Of a DNA stretch of 62,520 bases, positions 54,215-62,520 are shown piece by piece. Each line of letters starts with the position of its first letter. The first letter of the stretch is position 1. Origin of the DNA: an uncultured Pelagibacteraceae bacterium (GTDB taxonomy: Bacteria; Pseudomonadota; Alphaproteobacteria; Pelagibacterales; Pelagibacteraceae); assembly GCA_902598315.1 (NCBI GenBank), contig CACKBP010000007.1, forward strand, positions 1-62,520, in the 5' to 3' direction. A model generated the notes under the pieces. It saw only the letters and a program-made list of their open reading frames with translations, ran no database searches and was not told where the DNA came from. A program made the position numbers and the translations under genes.

Positions 54215-54288
54215 GCCTTGTAGCTCAGTAGTAGAGCAGTACCCTGAAAAGGTATGTGTCGTAAGTGCGATTCTTACCAAGGCCACCA
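54214..54288 (+). tRNA. tRNA-Phe (anticodon GAA), with atypical D- and T-loops
   Basis: A 75-nt tRNA with encoded CCA. The acceptor GGCCTTG/CAAGGCC is perfect. The anticodon stem GTACC/GGTAT encloses CTGAAAA, giving GAA at 54246-54248. The variable loop GTGTC is typical of tRNA-Phe. Two features are odd. The D-loop AGTAGTA (54227-54233) has 7 bases and only one of the G18-G19 pair. The T-loop is TGCGATT (54266-54272), with G at position 55 instead of the near-universal U. The 5' base is the last base of the infA TAG stop. Confidence 0.93.
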
Positions 54289-54341
54289 TCAAGCGATTTA
54301 TGCACATCGATATTTAAAAATTTATTTGCTAATAATCAAAT

Positions 54342-55739
54342 ATGAATAAAAGTGTTGGGCTTTTTTGGTTAAAAGACGATTTCAGATTAAAAAAAAATCA
54401 AGCATTAGCTTATGCTTCGAAAAACCATTATAAAGTTCTAGCATTTTATTTATACAAAAATAAAAAATTTGAAAGTCAAGAAGCACAACAGTGGTGGATA
54501 GCAAAATCATTAGAAGAATTTAAGAAAAAACTTGATTTTTATAACATCAATCTCGAAATCATTAAGATAAACAGCTATAAATCTTTTTTTGATGAACTTT
54601 TTAATAGAAAAGATTTTTCAATATACTGGAATAAAACGTATGAACCAGATTATTTAAAATTTGATAATTATTTGTCCACTAATTTTTCTAATCGTAATAT
54701 AAATTTTAAAATTTTTAAAGGTAATATACTTAATGAAATTGATGAGGTAAAAAAAAACGATGGAACTCCCTTTAAAGTTTTTACCCCTTATTGGAGAAAT
54801 GCTGAAAAAATATTTTTAGAAAAAATTCCACCAAATGATAAACCTATTTCAAAATGTGAAAAAAAATTTTCCTTTTTTAAGAATTTAATTAAAGCAGAAA
54901 ATATTTTACCAAAAAAAGATTGGATAAAAAAATTTTCAGAATTTTGGCTACCAAGTGAGGACAGGGCTCTAAAAATACTAAAGAGTTTTATTAAAGATAG
55001 AATTGAAAATTATTCTGATGCACGAAATTTTCCTAACATTTTAGGAACATCAAAATTATCACCATATATTAAACATGGTCAAATTCATGTTGAAACAATT
55101 TGGGAAGAATGTATCAAAATTAAAAAAAAAAGTGTTAGCAAATATTTAGCTGAAATTGGTTGGAGAGAATTTAACCATGCATTAATAAATAATTTTCCTC
55201 ATATGTTAAAAAATAATTATTCCAAAAAATTTGATAAATTTCCTTGGGAAAAAAATTTAAATTTTTTATCTGCATGGAAAAAAGGTTTAACAGGGTACCC
55301 AATAGTAGATGCAGGTATGAGAGAACTTTATACTACAGGCTGGATGCATAACAGAGTCAGAATGATTGTAGGATCTTTCTTAGTAAAACATTTATTAATT
55401 AACTGGAAGGAAGGTGAAAAATATTTTAAAAATTGTCTTCTTGATTATAATGAAGCTAATAATATATCAGGATGGCAATGGGTTGCAGGATGTGGAGCTG
55501 ATGCAGCTCCTTACTTCAGAATATTCAATCCTATTCTTCAGGGAGAAAAATTTGATAAAGATGGTGAATATGTAAAACATTGGGTTCCAGAGTTAAAAAA
55601 GGTCCCAAAAAAATTTATTCACAAACCCTGGGAATTTAAGGATGAAAAAATTTTGAAAATAGGAAAAGAATATCCATTCCCAGTAGTTATCCACGAAAAG
55701 GCGAGAGAAAAAGCTCTAAAAGCTTTTAAGAAAATTTAG
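54342..55739 (+). CDS. phrB: Deoxyribodipyrimidine photolyase / cryptochrome family
   Basis: A 465-residue FAD protein that repairs cyclobutane dimers with light energy, sensible for a surface-ocean organism. The N-terminal alpha/beta antenna domain begins GLFWLKDDFRLKKNQAL. The C-terminal FAD domain has WREFNHALINNFPHML, GLTGYPIVDAGMRELYTTGWMHNRVRMIVGSFLVKHLLINW and GWQWVAGCGADAAPYFRIFNP. Class I photolyase is more likely than cryptochrome but not certain. The stop is 2 bases from the convergent secA stop. Confidence 0.93.
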   Translation: MNKSVGLFWLKDDFRLKKNQALAYASKNHYKVLAFYLYKNKKFESQEAQQWWIAKSLEEFKKKLDFYNINLEIIKINSYKSFFDELFNRKDFSIYWNKTYEPDYLKFDNYLSTNFSNRNINFKIFKGNILNEIDEVKKNDGTPFKVFTPYWRNAEKIFLEKIPPNDKPISKCEKKFSFFKNLIKAENILPKKDWIKKFSEFWLPSEDRALKILKSFIKDRIENYSDARNFPNILGTSKLSPYIKHGQIHVETIWEECIKIKKKSVSKYLAEIGWREFNHALINNFPHMLKNNYSKKFDKFPWEKNLNFLSAWKKGLTGYPIVDAGMRELYTTGWMHNRVRMIVGSFLVKHLLINWKEGEKYFKNCLLDYNEANNISGWQWVAGCGADAAPYFRIFNPILQGEKFDKDGEYVKHWVPELKKVPKKFIHKPWEFKDEKILKIGKEYPFPVVIHEKAREKALKAFKKI

Positions 55740-55740
55740 G

Positions 55741-58314
55741 TTAAATATTTCCATGACAATGTTTAAACTTTTTCCCTGAACCACAAGGACATTTTTCGTT
55801 TCTTCCAACTTTTTTAAAATTTTGAACTTCATCTTTATTATTCTTTAAGTTTTCGTTTTTTTTAGTATTTGATGAACTGTTAGACACTACAATATTTAAA
55901 TTTAATAAAAGTTTAACTGCATCACTCTTTATTTTTGAGAGCAAGCCTTCGAAAAGATAGAAAGCCTCCTTCTTAAATTCCGAGAGTGGATCTTTTTGTC
56001 CATATTGTCTTAATCCAATCACTTGTCTTAACTGTTCAAGATATTGCAGGTGCGATCTCCAAGAAAAATCAATAATTTGTAGTAAAATTTTCTTTTCTAA
56101 ATTGTCATTTTCCAAACTACCTAAAATATCAACTCTATCTTTTTTTCTTTTTGCAAATAGATCTTTAAGACTTTCTAAAAAACTTTTCTCTCCCAAATTT
56201 GCAATCTCAACCAATTTTTTGTCATTTAGAGAATTTCCAGTAATATTTTTGATTTCAATTAAAAATTTTTCATCATTAGATTTTTGATAATTGGTCAATG
56301 CTTTGCTTAAACTTTTAATTATTTCATCGAAGAAATTATTTAGAATTTCACCCACGTTATTTTCCTTTAAAATGTTCAATCTTTGAGCAAATATAACTTG
56401 TCGTTGGTCATTCATAACATCATCAAATTTAATTAGGGTTTTTCTTATATCAAAGTTTCTACTTTCAACTTTTTTTTGAGCTCTTTCTATAGCTTTATTT
56501 ATCCAAGGATGATCAATAGACTCATTTTCCTTCAGTCCAAGTTTTTTTAGCATACCGTCAATTGAGTCACCTCCAAATATTCTCATTAACTCGTCCTGTA
56601 AACTTATAAAAAACACTGTGGATCCTGGATCACCTTGTCTTCCTGATCTTCCACGAAGTTGATTATCGATTCTTCTACTTTCGTGTCTCTCTGTACCGAT
56701 GATAGCTAAACCACCTAGTTCTTTTACTTTAATTTCATTTCTTTTAAATTCCTCTAAATCATTAATTTTTCCTGTATCGTTAAAATCTTTATTTCCGCCT
56801 AATTTTATATCAGTTCCTCTGCCAGCCATATTTGTTGCAATAGTGACTGCTGAAATTTTTCCTGCCTCTGCAATAATTTTTGCCTCTTGCTCATGATGTT
56901 TAGCGTTTAAAACATTATGTTTAACTTTTTTTTCGTCTAAGAGATTTGATATTTGCTCAGATTTTTCAATACTTGTAGTGCCGACTAAAACTGGTTGACC
57001 TTTTTTGTTACAATCAATTATTTTTTCTGTAATGGCATTGTATTTTTCTTTTTCAGTTCTAAAAATTTTGTCATTAATATCTTTTCTAAGCATTTTTTTG
57101 TTTGTAGGTATTGAAACAACATTTAATTTATAGATATCATAGAACTCCTCAGACTCGGTCATAGCAGTACCAGTCATGCCTGATAATTTTTTATAAAGCC
57201 TAAAATAATTTTGATAAGTTATAGATGCAAGAGTTTGATTTTCTTCCTCAATTTTAACGTTCTCTTTTGCCTCGATAGCTTGATGTAAACCATCTGAAAA
57301 TCTCCTTCCGGTCAACACTCTTCCGGTGAACTCATCAATTATTTTAACCTGGCCATCTTTTACAATATAATCTTTATCTTTTTTAAAAATCAAATTTGCT
57401 TTTAAAGCTTGATTAGTATGATGGACAAGATCTAAATTAGCTGGATCATAAAAGTTTTCATTTTTTAAAACATTTTTTTGCGATCCTAATTTTTCTATTT
57501 TATCAACACCAGAGTCCGTTAATATTACATTTTTATTTTTTTCATCTAACTCATAATCATTGTTTTTTAAATATTTTACGAAATCATTTGAAGTAGAGTA
57601 AAGTGTTGTTTTATCTTCTAGCCTGCCAGATATAATTAGTGGAGTTCTAGACTCATCAATTAAGATGCTATCAACTTCATCTACAATGCAGAAGTGGTGA
57701 TCTCTTTGGACCATATCGCTTATTTCGTATTTCATATTATCCCTTAAGTAATCAAAACCAAGCTCATTGTTTGTTCCGTAAGTTATATCAGAAGCATAAT
57801 TTTTTTTTCTTTCAGCATCTTCTAAATCATTAGTTATACATCCAATAGATATATCTAAATATTTAAAAACTTTACCCATCCATTCGGAGTCTCTTTTAGC
57901 TAGGTAATCATTAACAGTAACAATATGGACACCTTTTCCTAAAAGTGAGTTGAGGTAAGCTGGCAAAGTAGATACTAAAGTTTTACCCTCGCCAGTTTTC
58001 ATTTCGGCAATTTTGCCTTTATGAAGAATTAAACCTCCAGCTAGTTGAACATCGTAGTGTCTTTCACCCAATGTCCTTTTTGCGGCTTCCCGAACTAAGG
58101 CGAAAGCCTCTGGAATTATTTCCTCTAATTTTTGAGAACCATTTTGAACATTTTTTTTGAAAGAAGCAGTTTTTTGTTTAATTTCACTTTCACTCCAGGT
58201 CTCAATTTCACGTTCTTTGTTATTAATGGCTAAAATTAAATTTTGTATTTTATCTAATTCTTGTTGATTAGAGCTTTTAAATATTTTACTAAAAGTTCTT
58301 GTAAATAAATTCAT
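55741..58314 (-). CDS. secA: Protein translocase ATPase SecA
   Basis: An 857-residue motor for Sec-dependent export. Walker A GEGKT is at 108-112 (MKTGEGKTLV) and Walker B VDEVDSILID near 210. TNMAGRGTDI and GRSGRQGDPGS are helicase-type motifs. The C-terminal zinc motif is CPCGSGKKFKHCH, used to bind SecB and lipids. It would handle clients such as the exported protein at 36393. It is monocistronic and diverges from argJ over 44 bases. Confidence 0.98.
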   Translation of the reverse strand: MNLFTRTFSKIFKSSNQQELDKIQNLILAINNKEREIETWSESEIKQKTASFKKNVQNGSQKLEEIIPEAFALVREAAKRTLGERHYDVQLAGGLILHKGKIAEMKTGEGKTLVSTLPAYLNSLLGKGVHIVTVNDYLAKRDSEWMGKVFKYLDISIGCITNDLEDAERKKNYASDITYGTNNELGFDYLRDNMKYEISDMVQRDHHFCIVDEVDSILIDESRTPLIISGRLEDKTTLYSTSNDFVKYLKNNDYELDEKNKNVILTDSGVDKIEKLGSQKNVLKNENFYDPANLDLVHHTNQALKANLIFKKDKDYIVKDGQVKIIDEFTGRVLTGRRFSDGLHQAIEAKENVKIEEENQTLASITYQNYFRLYKKLSGMTGTAMTESEEFYDIYKLNVVSIPTNKKMLRKDINDKIFRTEKEKYNAITEKIIDCNKKGQPVLVGTTSIEKSEQISNLLDEKKVKHNVLNAKHHEQEAKIIAEAGKISAVTIATNMAGRGTDIKLGGNKDFNDTGKINDLEEFKRNEIKVKELGGLAIIGTERHESRRIDNQLRGRSGRQGDPGSTVFFISLQDELMRIFGGDSIDGMLKKLGLKENESIDHPWINKAIERAQKKVESRNFDIRKTLIKFDDVMNDQRQVIFAQRLNILKENNVGEILNNFFDEIIKSLSKALTNYQKSNDEKFLIEIKNITGNSLNDKKLVEIANLGEKSFLESLKDLFAKRKKDRVDILGSLENDNLEKKILLQIIDFSWRSHLQYLEQLRQVIGLRQYGQKDPLSEFKKEAFYLFEGLLSKIKSDAVKLLLNLNIVVSNSSSNTKKNENLKNNKDEVQNFKKVGRNEKCPCGSGKKFKHCHGNI

Positions 58315-58334
58315 TATACTTCTATATATGTATT

Positions 58335-58340
58335 TATAAT
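58335..58340 (+). promoter_or_regulatory. Candidate -10 box for argJ
   Basis: TATAAT occurs 18 bases before the argJ ATG in the 44-base secA-argJ spacer. No convincing -35 hexamer is placed 16-18 bases upstream. A start near 58347 would leave a leader of about a dozen bases. AT-rich context weakens the call. Confidence 0.3.
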
Positions 58341-58358
58341 TTAAATTAAACAGTAATT

Positions 58359-59663
58359 ATGACAATAAATATTAAAAATTTCCTTAAAGATAAATCTAAA
58401 CTATCTAAAATGGGAGAGTTTCAAAGTTTAAAACAAATCGAAGGTCTTGAGATGTCAGCTACCTCAGCTGATTTATATGGAGATGGCAGAGATGATCTTG
58501 CTCTGTTTTATTTTACAAAGGGAGCTAATTATGCATCATTAACGACTAGTAATAGTATAACTTCAGAATTTATCCCTTGGAATAATAACTCGCACAAAAA
58601 AATTATAAAAGGTTTAATGGTAAATACAAAAAATGCAAATACGTTTACCGGTAAGCAAGGAAAGGAGGGTATTGACACTTTAGCAAAAAATTTATCTAGA
58701 ATTTTAACTATTAAAGAGTCTAAAAGTCAAAAAGGCACTAACGAGACTGTTAAAATAAAGGATTTAATTTTTGCCTCTACAGGAGTAATTGGCGAAGAAT
58801 TTCCAACAGAAAAAATTAAAGATAGACTAACAGATTTAGTTGATAAACTAAGGAAAGATCACAACAAAATGTATTGGCTCAAAGTGGCTTCATCTATAAT
58901 GACTACTGATACAAAACCTAAAGTTGCCTACGAGGAAATTATTGTTGGAGATGAACTAATTAGAATCTGTGGCATTGCAAAAGGATCAGGTATGATTGCA
59001 CCTAATTTGGCAACTATGCTTTCTTTTATATTCACAAATGCAGATATAAATTCGAACTTGTTAAAAACTTTGTTAAAAAGAGCCGTAGCAAATTCTTTTA
59101 ATGCAATTTCTGTAGATAGCGATCAGTCAACTAATGATATGGTTTCAATATTTTCTACCAGATTTTTAAAAATTGGCCAGAATTTATCGTTAAACGATAA
59201 AGTGATACAAAAATTTGAATTAGCTCTAAAAAAATTATGTCTTAATTTAGCAAAACAAATTGTAGTTGATGGCGAGGGAGCAAAAAAATTTCTTACTATT
59301 AACGTTATTAATGCTAAATCTTTAGGAAGTGCAAAAAATATTGCTTTCTCTGTTGCAAATTCTCCATTAGTAAAAACTGCTGTAGCAGGAGAGGATCCTA
59401 ACTGGGGAAGAATAGTAATGGGGATAGGAAAATCAGGAGAAATAGTAGATCAAAAAAAATTGAAAGTAAAAATTGGCAATTTTATTGTAGCAGAAAATGG
59501 AAAGGTATCCGAAAGTTATAATGAAGAAAAATTAAAAGAGTACATGCAATGGGACTCGATAGAAATCGAAATTAATCTAAAACAAGGTAACGATGCCTTT
59601 AAATGCTTTACATGTGATTTTACGCATGATTACATTGATATTAATGCAGATTATAGAAATTAA
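58359..59663 (+). CDS. argJ: Glutamate N-acetyltransferase / amino-acid acetyltransferase (ArgJ)
   Basis: A 434-residue self-cleaving Ntn-type enzyme that recycles the acetyl group from N-acetylornithine to glutamate. Thr219 in KGSGMIAPNLATM is the autocleavage site and nucleophile of the beta chain. VNTKNANTFTG and VANSPLVKTAVAGEDPNWGR are conserved. Together with argB at 44152 it shows that arginine synthesis is encoded, which makes the argB frameshift stand out. It abuts the DUF1178 gene with no spacer. Confidence 0.95.
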   Translation: MTINIKNFLKDKSKLSKMGEFQSLKQIEGLEMSATSADLYGDGRDDLALFYFTKGANYASLTTSNSITSEFIPWNNNSHKKIIKGLMVNTKNANTFTGKQGKEGIDTLAKNLSRILTIKESKSQKGTNETVKIKDLIFASTGVIGEEFPTEKIKDRLTDLVDKLRKDHNKMYWLKVASSIMTTDTKPKVAYEEIIVGDELIRICGIAKGSGMIAPNLATMLSFIFTNADINSNLLKTLLKRAVANSFNAISVDSDQSTNDMVSIFSTRFLKIGQNLSLNDKVIQKFELALKKLCLNLAKQIVVDGEGAKKFLTINVINAKSLGSAKNIAFSVANSPLVKTAVAGEDPNWGRIVMGIGKSGEIVDQKKLKVKIGNFIVAENGKVSESYNEEKLKEYMQWDSIEIEINLKQGNDAFKCFTCDFTHDYIDINADYRN

Positions 59664-60083
59664 ATGATTAAATATATTTTAAAATGTGAACACAATCATG
59701 AATTTGAAAGCTGGTTTTCAAATTCTAATGAATTTGAAAAGCTAAAAAAAAAGAAGTTATTAGAGTGTATTTATTGTTCTTCAAAAATAATTACTAAATC
59801 AATTATGGCTCCAAGCGTATCACTAAGTAAAAATAATAAAATGAAAAAATTAAACGAGAACATTCTCAAAGAAAAAAAATATCTCATGTCAATAAGAAAG
59901 TATGTCGAAGAAAACTTTGAGTATGTTGGTGAAAATTTTAGTAAAAAAGTAAGAGAAATTTATTATGATAAGAGAAATAAAAAAACCATATATGGAAAAA
60001 CCACATTAAAAGAGAGGCAAGAATTGGCCGAAGAAGGTATAGATTTATTAAGTATACCCTGGGTAGATAATAAAGATAATTAA
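59664..60083 (+). CDS. DUF1178 family protein
   Basis: A 139-residue protein. MIKYILKCEHNHEFESWFSNSNEFEKL with C-x-H pairs and CIYCSS forms a zinc-ribbon-like N-terminus, and IYYDKRNKKTIYGKTTLKERQELAEEGIDLLSIPW is the typical C-terminal signature. The family is widespread in alphaproteobacteria and uncharacterised. It directly follows argJ. Its TAA stop is interleaved with that of the convergent ubiG in TTAA (60080-60083). Confidence 0.9.
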   Translation: MIKYILKCEHNHEFESWFSNSNEFEKLKKKKLLECIYCSSKIITKSIMAPSVSLSKNNKMKKLNENILKEKKYLMSIRKYVEENFEYVGENFSKKVREIYYDKRNKKTIYGKTTLKERQELAEEGIDLLSIPWVDNKDN

Positions 60084-60805
60084 AGTTTAGAGCTACAAAT
60101 AATATAATTAACAGACAAATTATCTGATCTTTTCCATTTGCCTAAAATTGGATTAAATTCCATTCCTTTTAAATCTACAGTTTTAAATTCTTTTTCATTT
60201 AACAATTTTTCAAGTTCCTCAGGCTTTATAAACTTATTCCAGTCATGCGTCCCAATTGGAAGCCATCTTAAAATATACTCGGCACCAATTATAGCTTTTA
60301 CATATGATACAAAAGTTCTGTTAAGTGTTGCTGTAAACATAAGACCTTTTTTTTTAATTAATTTACTACATGATTCCAAATAAAGATTTAAATTGTCCAC
60401 GTGTTCTACGATCTCTAAATTTAAAATGACATCAAATTCGTTCGAATTTTCCAAATGTTCAGGTGATTTATTTATATAATCTATATTAAGATTACTCCTT
60501 TCCGCGTGATTTTTTGCGATTTTAATATTTTTTTCTGATGCATCTATCCCTGTGACTTTAGCTCCTAAACGAGCCATAGGTTCACTAATAAGACCGCCAC
60601 CACATCCAATATCAAGTACTTTTATTCCCTCTAAAAAGTTATTTTTATTACTTTTTATTTTAAAATGATTTTTGATTTTTTCATTTATGTACTCTATCCT
60701 TATTGGATTAAACATATGTAAAGGTTTAAACTTTCCTTTTACATCCCACCATTCATCAGCGAGCTTTGAAAACTTTTGAATTTCCTGTTTATTTATAGTA
60801 GTCAT
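60080..60805 (-). CDS. ubiG: Ubiquinone biosynthesis O-methyltransferase
   Basis: A 241-residue class I methyltransferase that carries out both O-methylations in ubiquinone synthesis. KFSKLADEWWDVKGKFKPLHMFNPIRIEYI is the diagnostic UbiG N-terminus. VLDIGCGGGLISEPMARLGAKVTGIDAS binds SAM, and LNLEIVEHVDNLNLYLESC, TLNRTFVSYVKAIIGAEYILRWLPIGTHDWNKFI are conserved. It is monocistronic, diverging from lysC over 58 bases. Confidence 0.96.
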   Translation of the reverse strand: MTTINKQEIQKFSKLADEWWDVKGKFKPLHMFNPIRIEYINEKIKNHFKIKSNKNNFLEGIKVLDIGCGGGLISEPMARLGAKVTGIDASEKNIKIAKNHAERSNLNIDYINKSPEHLENSNEFDVILNLEIVEHVDNLNLYLESCSKLIKKKGLMFTATLNRTFVSYVKAIIGAEYILRWLPIGTHDWNKFIKPEELEKLLNEKEFKTVDLKGMEFNPILGKWKRSDNLSVNYIICSSKL

Positions 60806-60847
60806 TTAAATAATTTTTTTTTAAAATACATTAAAATCATATTTTAT

Positions 60848-60853
60848 TATAAT
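60848..60853 (+). promoter_or_regulatory. Candidate -10 box for lysC, nearly leaderless
   Basis: TATAAT lies 10 bases before the lysC ATG (60864). If transcription starts about 7 bases after it, the mRNA would have a leader of only 3-4 bases. No clear -35 box is seen, and the spacer is almost pure A/T, so the match could be chance. Confidence 0.35.
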
Positions 60854-60863
60854 AAATTCTAAA

Positions 60864-62072
60864 ATGACAAAAAAAGTACTTAAATTTGGGGGAACATCTG
60901 TTGGAACAATTGAAAGAATCCAGCATGTGGCAAGAATTGTCAAAAAGGAATACGAGGCTGGCAATCAGATCATAACGGTTGTTTCAGCAATGTCAGGCAA
61001 AACAAATGAGTTAATTAACTTATCAAGAGAAATATCAAAAAACTTTAGCAAAAGAGAGTTAGACGTTTTGTTATCTTCTGGAGAACAGGTAACAAGTTCT
61101 CTGTTAGCAGGTGCTTTAATTGAAATGAATATAAAAGCTAAAACTTTTTTAAATTGGCAAATTCCAATTTTGACCGAGGGTGATCATAATAATTCTAGAA
61201 TAATTAATTCTAGTACTGAAAAGATTAATAAATTTTTAGATCAAGGTGTAGTTGTAATTCCCGGATTTCAAGGTATTTCAAAGAATGGCGATATAACAAC
61301 TATTGGTCGGGGTGGTTCTGATGCGACTGCTGTTGCAATGGCAAAAATATTTAATGCTGACTCATGTGAAATTTATACTGATGTTGACGGAGTTTTCTCT
61401 ACTGATCCAAACAAGATTCCTGTTGCAAAAAAAATTGATCAAATATCATATGATGAAATGCTTGAGCTTTCCTCGCTAGGTGCAAAAGTTATGCAACCCT
61501 CAGCAGTTCAAACAGCAATGATGTATGATGTTCCACTTGAGGTTAAATCAACTTTTACCGACAGAAGAGGTACAAAAATATTTGATAAACAAAATATAGA
61601 TTATACTAAAAGTGTAACAGGCGTAGCCTATTCCAAAGATGACGCAAAAATTACTTTAATCGGAGTTGAAGATAAACCAGGAGTTGCTGCAAATATATTT
61701 GAACCTTTAAATAAAGTTCAAATAAATGTTGACATGGTTATACAGAGTGTAGCAGCTAATAATAAGACTACTGATATTACATTTACAATTAAAAGGGGTG
61801 ATCTCTTAAAAACTCTTGAAATATTAAATAATAATAAAAAAATCAAATACAAAAATATCATTCATAATGATAAAGTAGCTAAAGTATCAATAGTAGGGGC
61901 AGGGATGGTTTCAACACCAGGAGTAACGTATAAAATGTTCCAAGGTTTAGCAGAAATAAATGTAAATATTTTAGCTATTTCTACATCTGAAATAAAATTA
62001 TCTGTTATAATTAAGGAGGAAAATATCTTAAATGCTGTTAAAAAATTACACACAATTTTTGATCTAGATTAA
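60864..62072 (+). CDS. lysC: Aspartate kinase
   Basis: A 402-residue enzyme committing aspartate to lysine, threonine and methionine. KFGGTSVG at the N-terminus and [26 protein letters not shown] are the kinase motifs. Two ACT domains at the C-terminus ([36 protein letters not shown]) indicate feedback control by lysine and/or threonine. It feeds dapD and dapE encoded about 18 kb away. ispG starts one base after its stop. Confidence 0.97.
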   Translation: MTKKVLKFGGTSVGTIERIQHVARIVKKEYEAGNQIITVVSAMSGKTNELINLSREISKNFSKRELDVLLSSGEQVTSSLLAGALIEMNIKAKTFLNWQIPILTEGDHNNSRIINSSTEKINKFLDQGVVVIPGFQGISKNGDITTIGRGGSDATAVAMAKIFNADSCEIYTDVDGVFSTDPNKIPVAKKIDQISYDEMLELSSLGAKVMQPSAVQTAMMYDVPLEVKSTFTDRRGTKIFDKQNIDYTKSVTGVAYSKDDAKITLIGVEDKPGVAANIFEPLNKVQINVDMVIQSVAANNKTTDITFTIKRGDLLKTLEILNNNKKIKYKNIIHNDKVAKVSIVGAGMVSTPGVTYKMFQGLAEINVNILAISTSEIKLSVIIKEENILNAVKKLHTIFDLD

Positions 62073-62073
62073 A

Positions 62074-62520
62074 ATGGAGATAAGACCACATAGAATAATT
62101 AACAGAAGGAAAACAAAAAAAATAAGCGTAGGAAAAGTTTCTGTTGGAGGCAATTCAAAGATAAGCGTTCAATCGATGACTAATACTTTAACATCTGATG
62201 TAAATTCTACAATTAAACAAATTCATAATTTGGAAAACGCTGGTGCAGATATTGTAAGAGTTTCCTGTCCTGATGAGAGTTCTACAAAAGCTTTAAAAGA
62301 TATTGTTAAAAATGTGAACGTGCCGATTGTTGCCGATATTCATTTTCACTATAGAAGAGCAATAGAGGCAGCAAAAATGGGGGCTAACTGTTTAAGAATT
62401 AATCCTGGAAATATTGGATCAAGTGATAGGGTAATAGAGGTGATTAAAGCTGCTAAAGATTACAATTGTTCTATTAGAATAGGAGTAAATGCAGGATCAT
62501 TAGATAAAACATTATTAGAT
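62074..62520 (+). CDS. ispG: 4-hydroxy-3-methylbut-2-enyl diphosphate synthase, N-terminal part (3' end outside window)
   Basis: The frame starts at ATG 62074 and is open for 149 codons to the window edge. [83 protein letters not shown] and [11 protein letters not shown] are the TIM-barrel half of IspG (GcpE), a 4Fe-4S enzyme of the non-mevalonate isoprenoid pathway. The C-terminal cluster-binding cysteines lie beyond the window. Isoprenoids made here supply undecaprenyl and ubiquinone chains used by uppP and ubiG products. Confidence 0.96.
   Translation, partial: MEIRPHRIINRRKTKKISVGKVSVGGNSKISVQSMTNTLTSDVNSTIKQIHNLENAGADIVRVSCPDESSTKALKDIVKNVNVPIVADIHFHYRRAIEAAKMGANCLRINPGNIGSSDRVIEVIKAAKDYNCSIRIGVNAGSLDKTLLD

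Noticed and set aside
1-62520. CRISPR arrays, insertion sequences, prophage, restriction or toxin-antitoxin systems
   Set aside because: Looked for and not seen. There are no repeated spacer units, transposase-like frames or integrase genes.

Overview
The window looks like the chromosome of a free-living, streamlined alphaproteobacterium of the SAR11 type (Pelagibacterales). The DNA is very AT-rich. Genes abut or overlap by a few bases almost everywhere, and no gene-free stretch exceeds about 170 bases. Several markers are alphaproteobacterial: a class I (archaeal-type) lysyl-tRNA synthetase, a DnaJ-CobS-CobT-BolA cluster, DUF2948 between murA and hisD, and DUF1178. Complete genes for glutamate, lysine/DAP, arginine, histidine and shikimate steps, plus a photolyase, argue against an obligate intracellular relative such as Rickettsia. 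The placement is inferred from gene content and composition, not from a tree.

Layout. Bases 1-3431 hold surface-glycan genes: the tail of a membrane glycosyltransferase, two sugar epimerases and a GT2 enzyme. Undecaprenyl-diphosphate phosphatase follows at 3435-4184. Glutamate synthase gltD-gltB and an NAD-binding protein fill 4349-11169, then a hydrolase diverges from a GT4 glycosyltransferase. A long translation operon (thrS, infC, rpmI, rplT, pheS, pheT, lepA, then a GT4 gene) ends at tRNA-Ser and the only clear intrinsic terminator (about 22684-22717). The minus-strand block 22722-27392 carries a methyltransferase, an NlpC/P60 peptidase, an AmpG-like permease and TrkH. From 27485 come lysS, pyrD, rpmB and a queuosine-precursor-type transporter. 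The CobT, CobS and DnaJ genes run on the minus strand, bolA on the plus strand, and aroB-aroK on the minus strand.

From 36233 come a 59-residue membrane protein, a large exported protein of unknown function, then def, fmt and truA. The minus-strand block 40336-47443 holds a GT2 enzyme, a SET-domain protein, dapE, dapD, a HAD phosphatase, a frameshifted argB, yidC, yidD, rnpA and rpmH. The plus-strand block 47494-55739 holds a VTT membrane protein, a DUF255 protein, small proteins, dcd, murA, DUF2948, hisD, infA, tRNA-Phe and phrB. The window closes with secA (minus), argJ, DUF1178, ubiG (minus), lysC and the start of ispG.

The points most worth a second look are these. argB is broken at an A8 tract. 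The tRNA-Phe lacks the normal U55 and has a shortened D-loop. A perfect 27-nt palindrome covers the def start codon. Both tRNAs start on the G of an upstream TAG stop. Three convergent gene pairs share a TTAA for both stops. A CobS/CobT pair sits with a DnaJ protein and no CobN in view. No CRISPR array, insertion sequence, phage or restriction system was seen.
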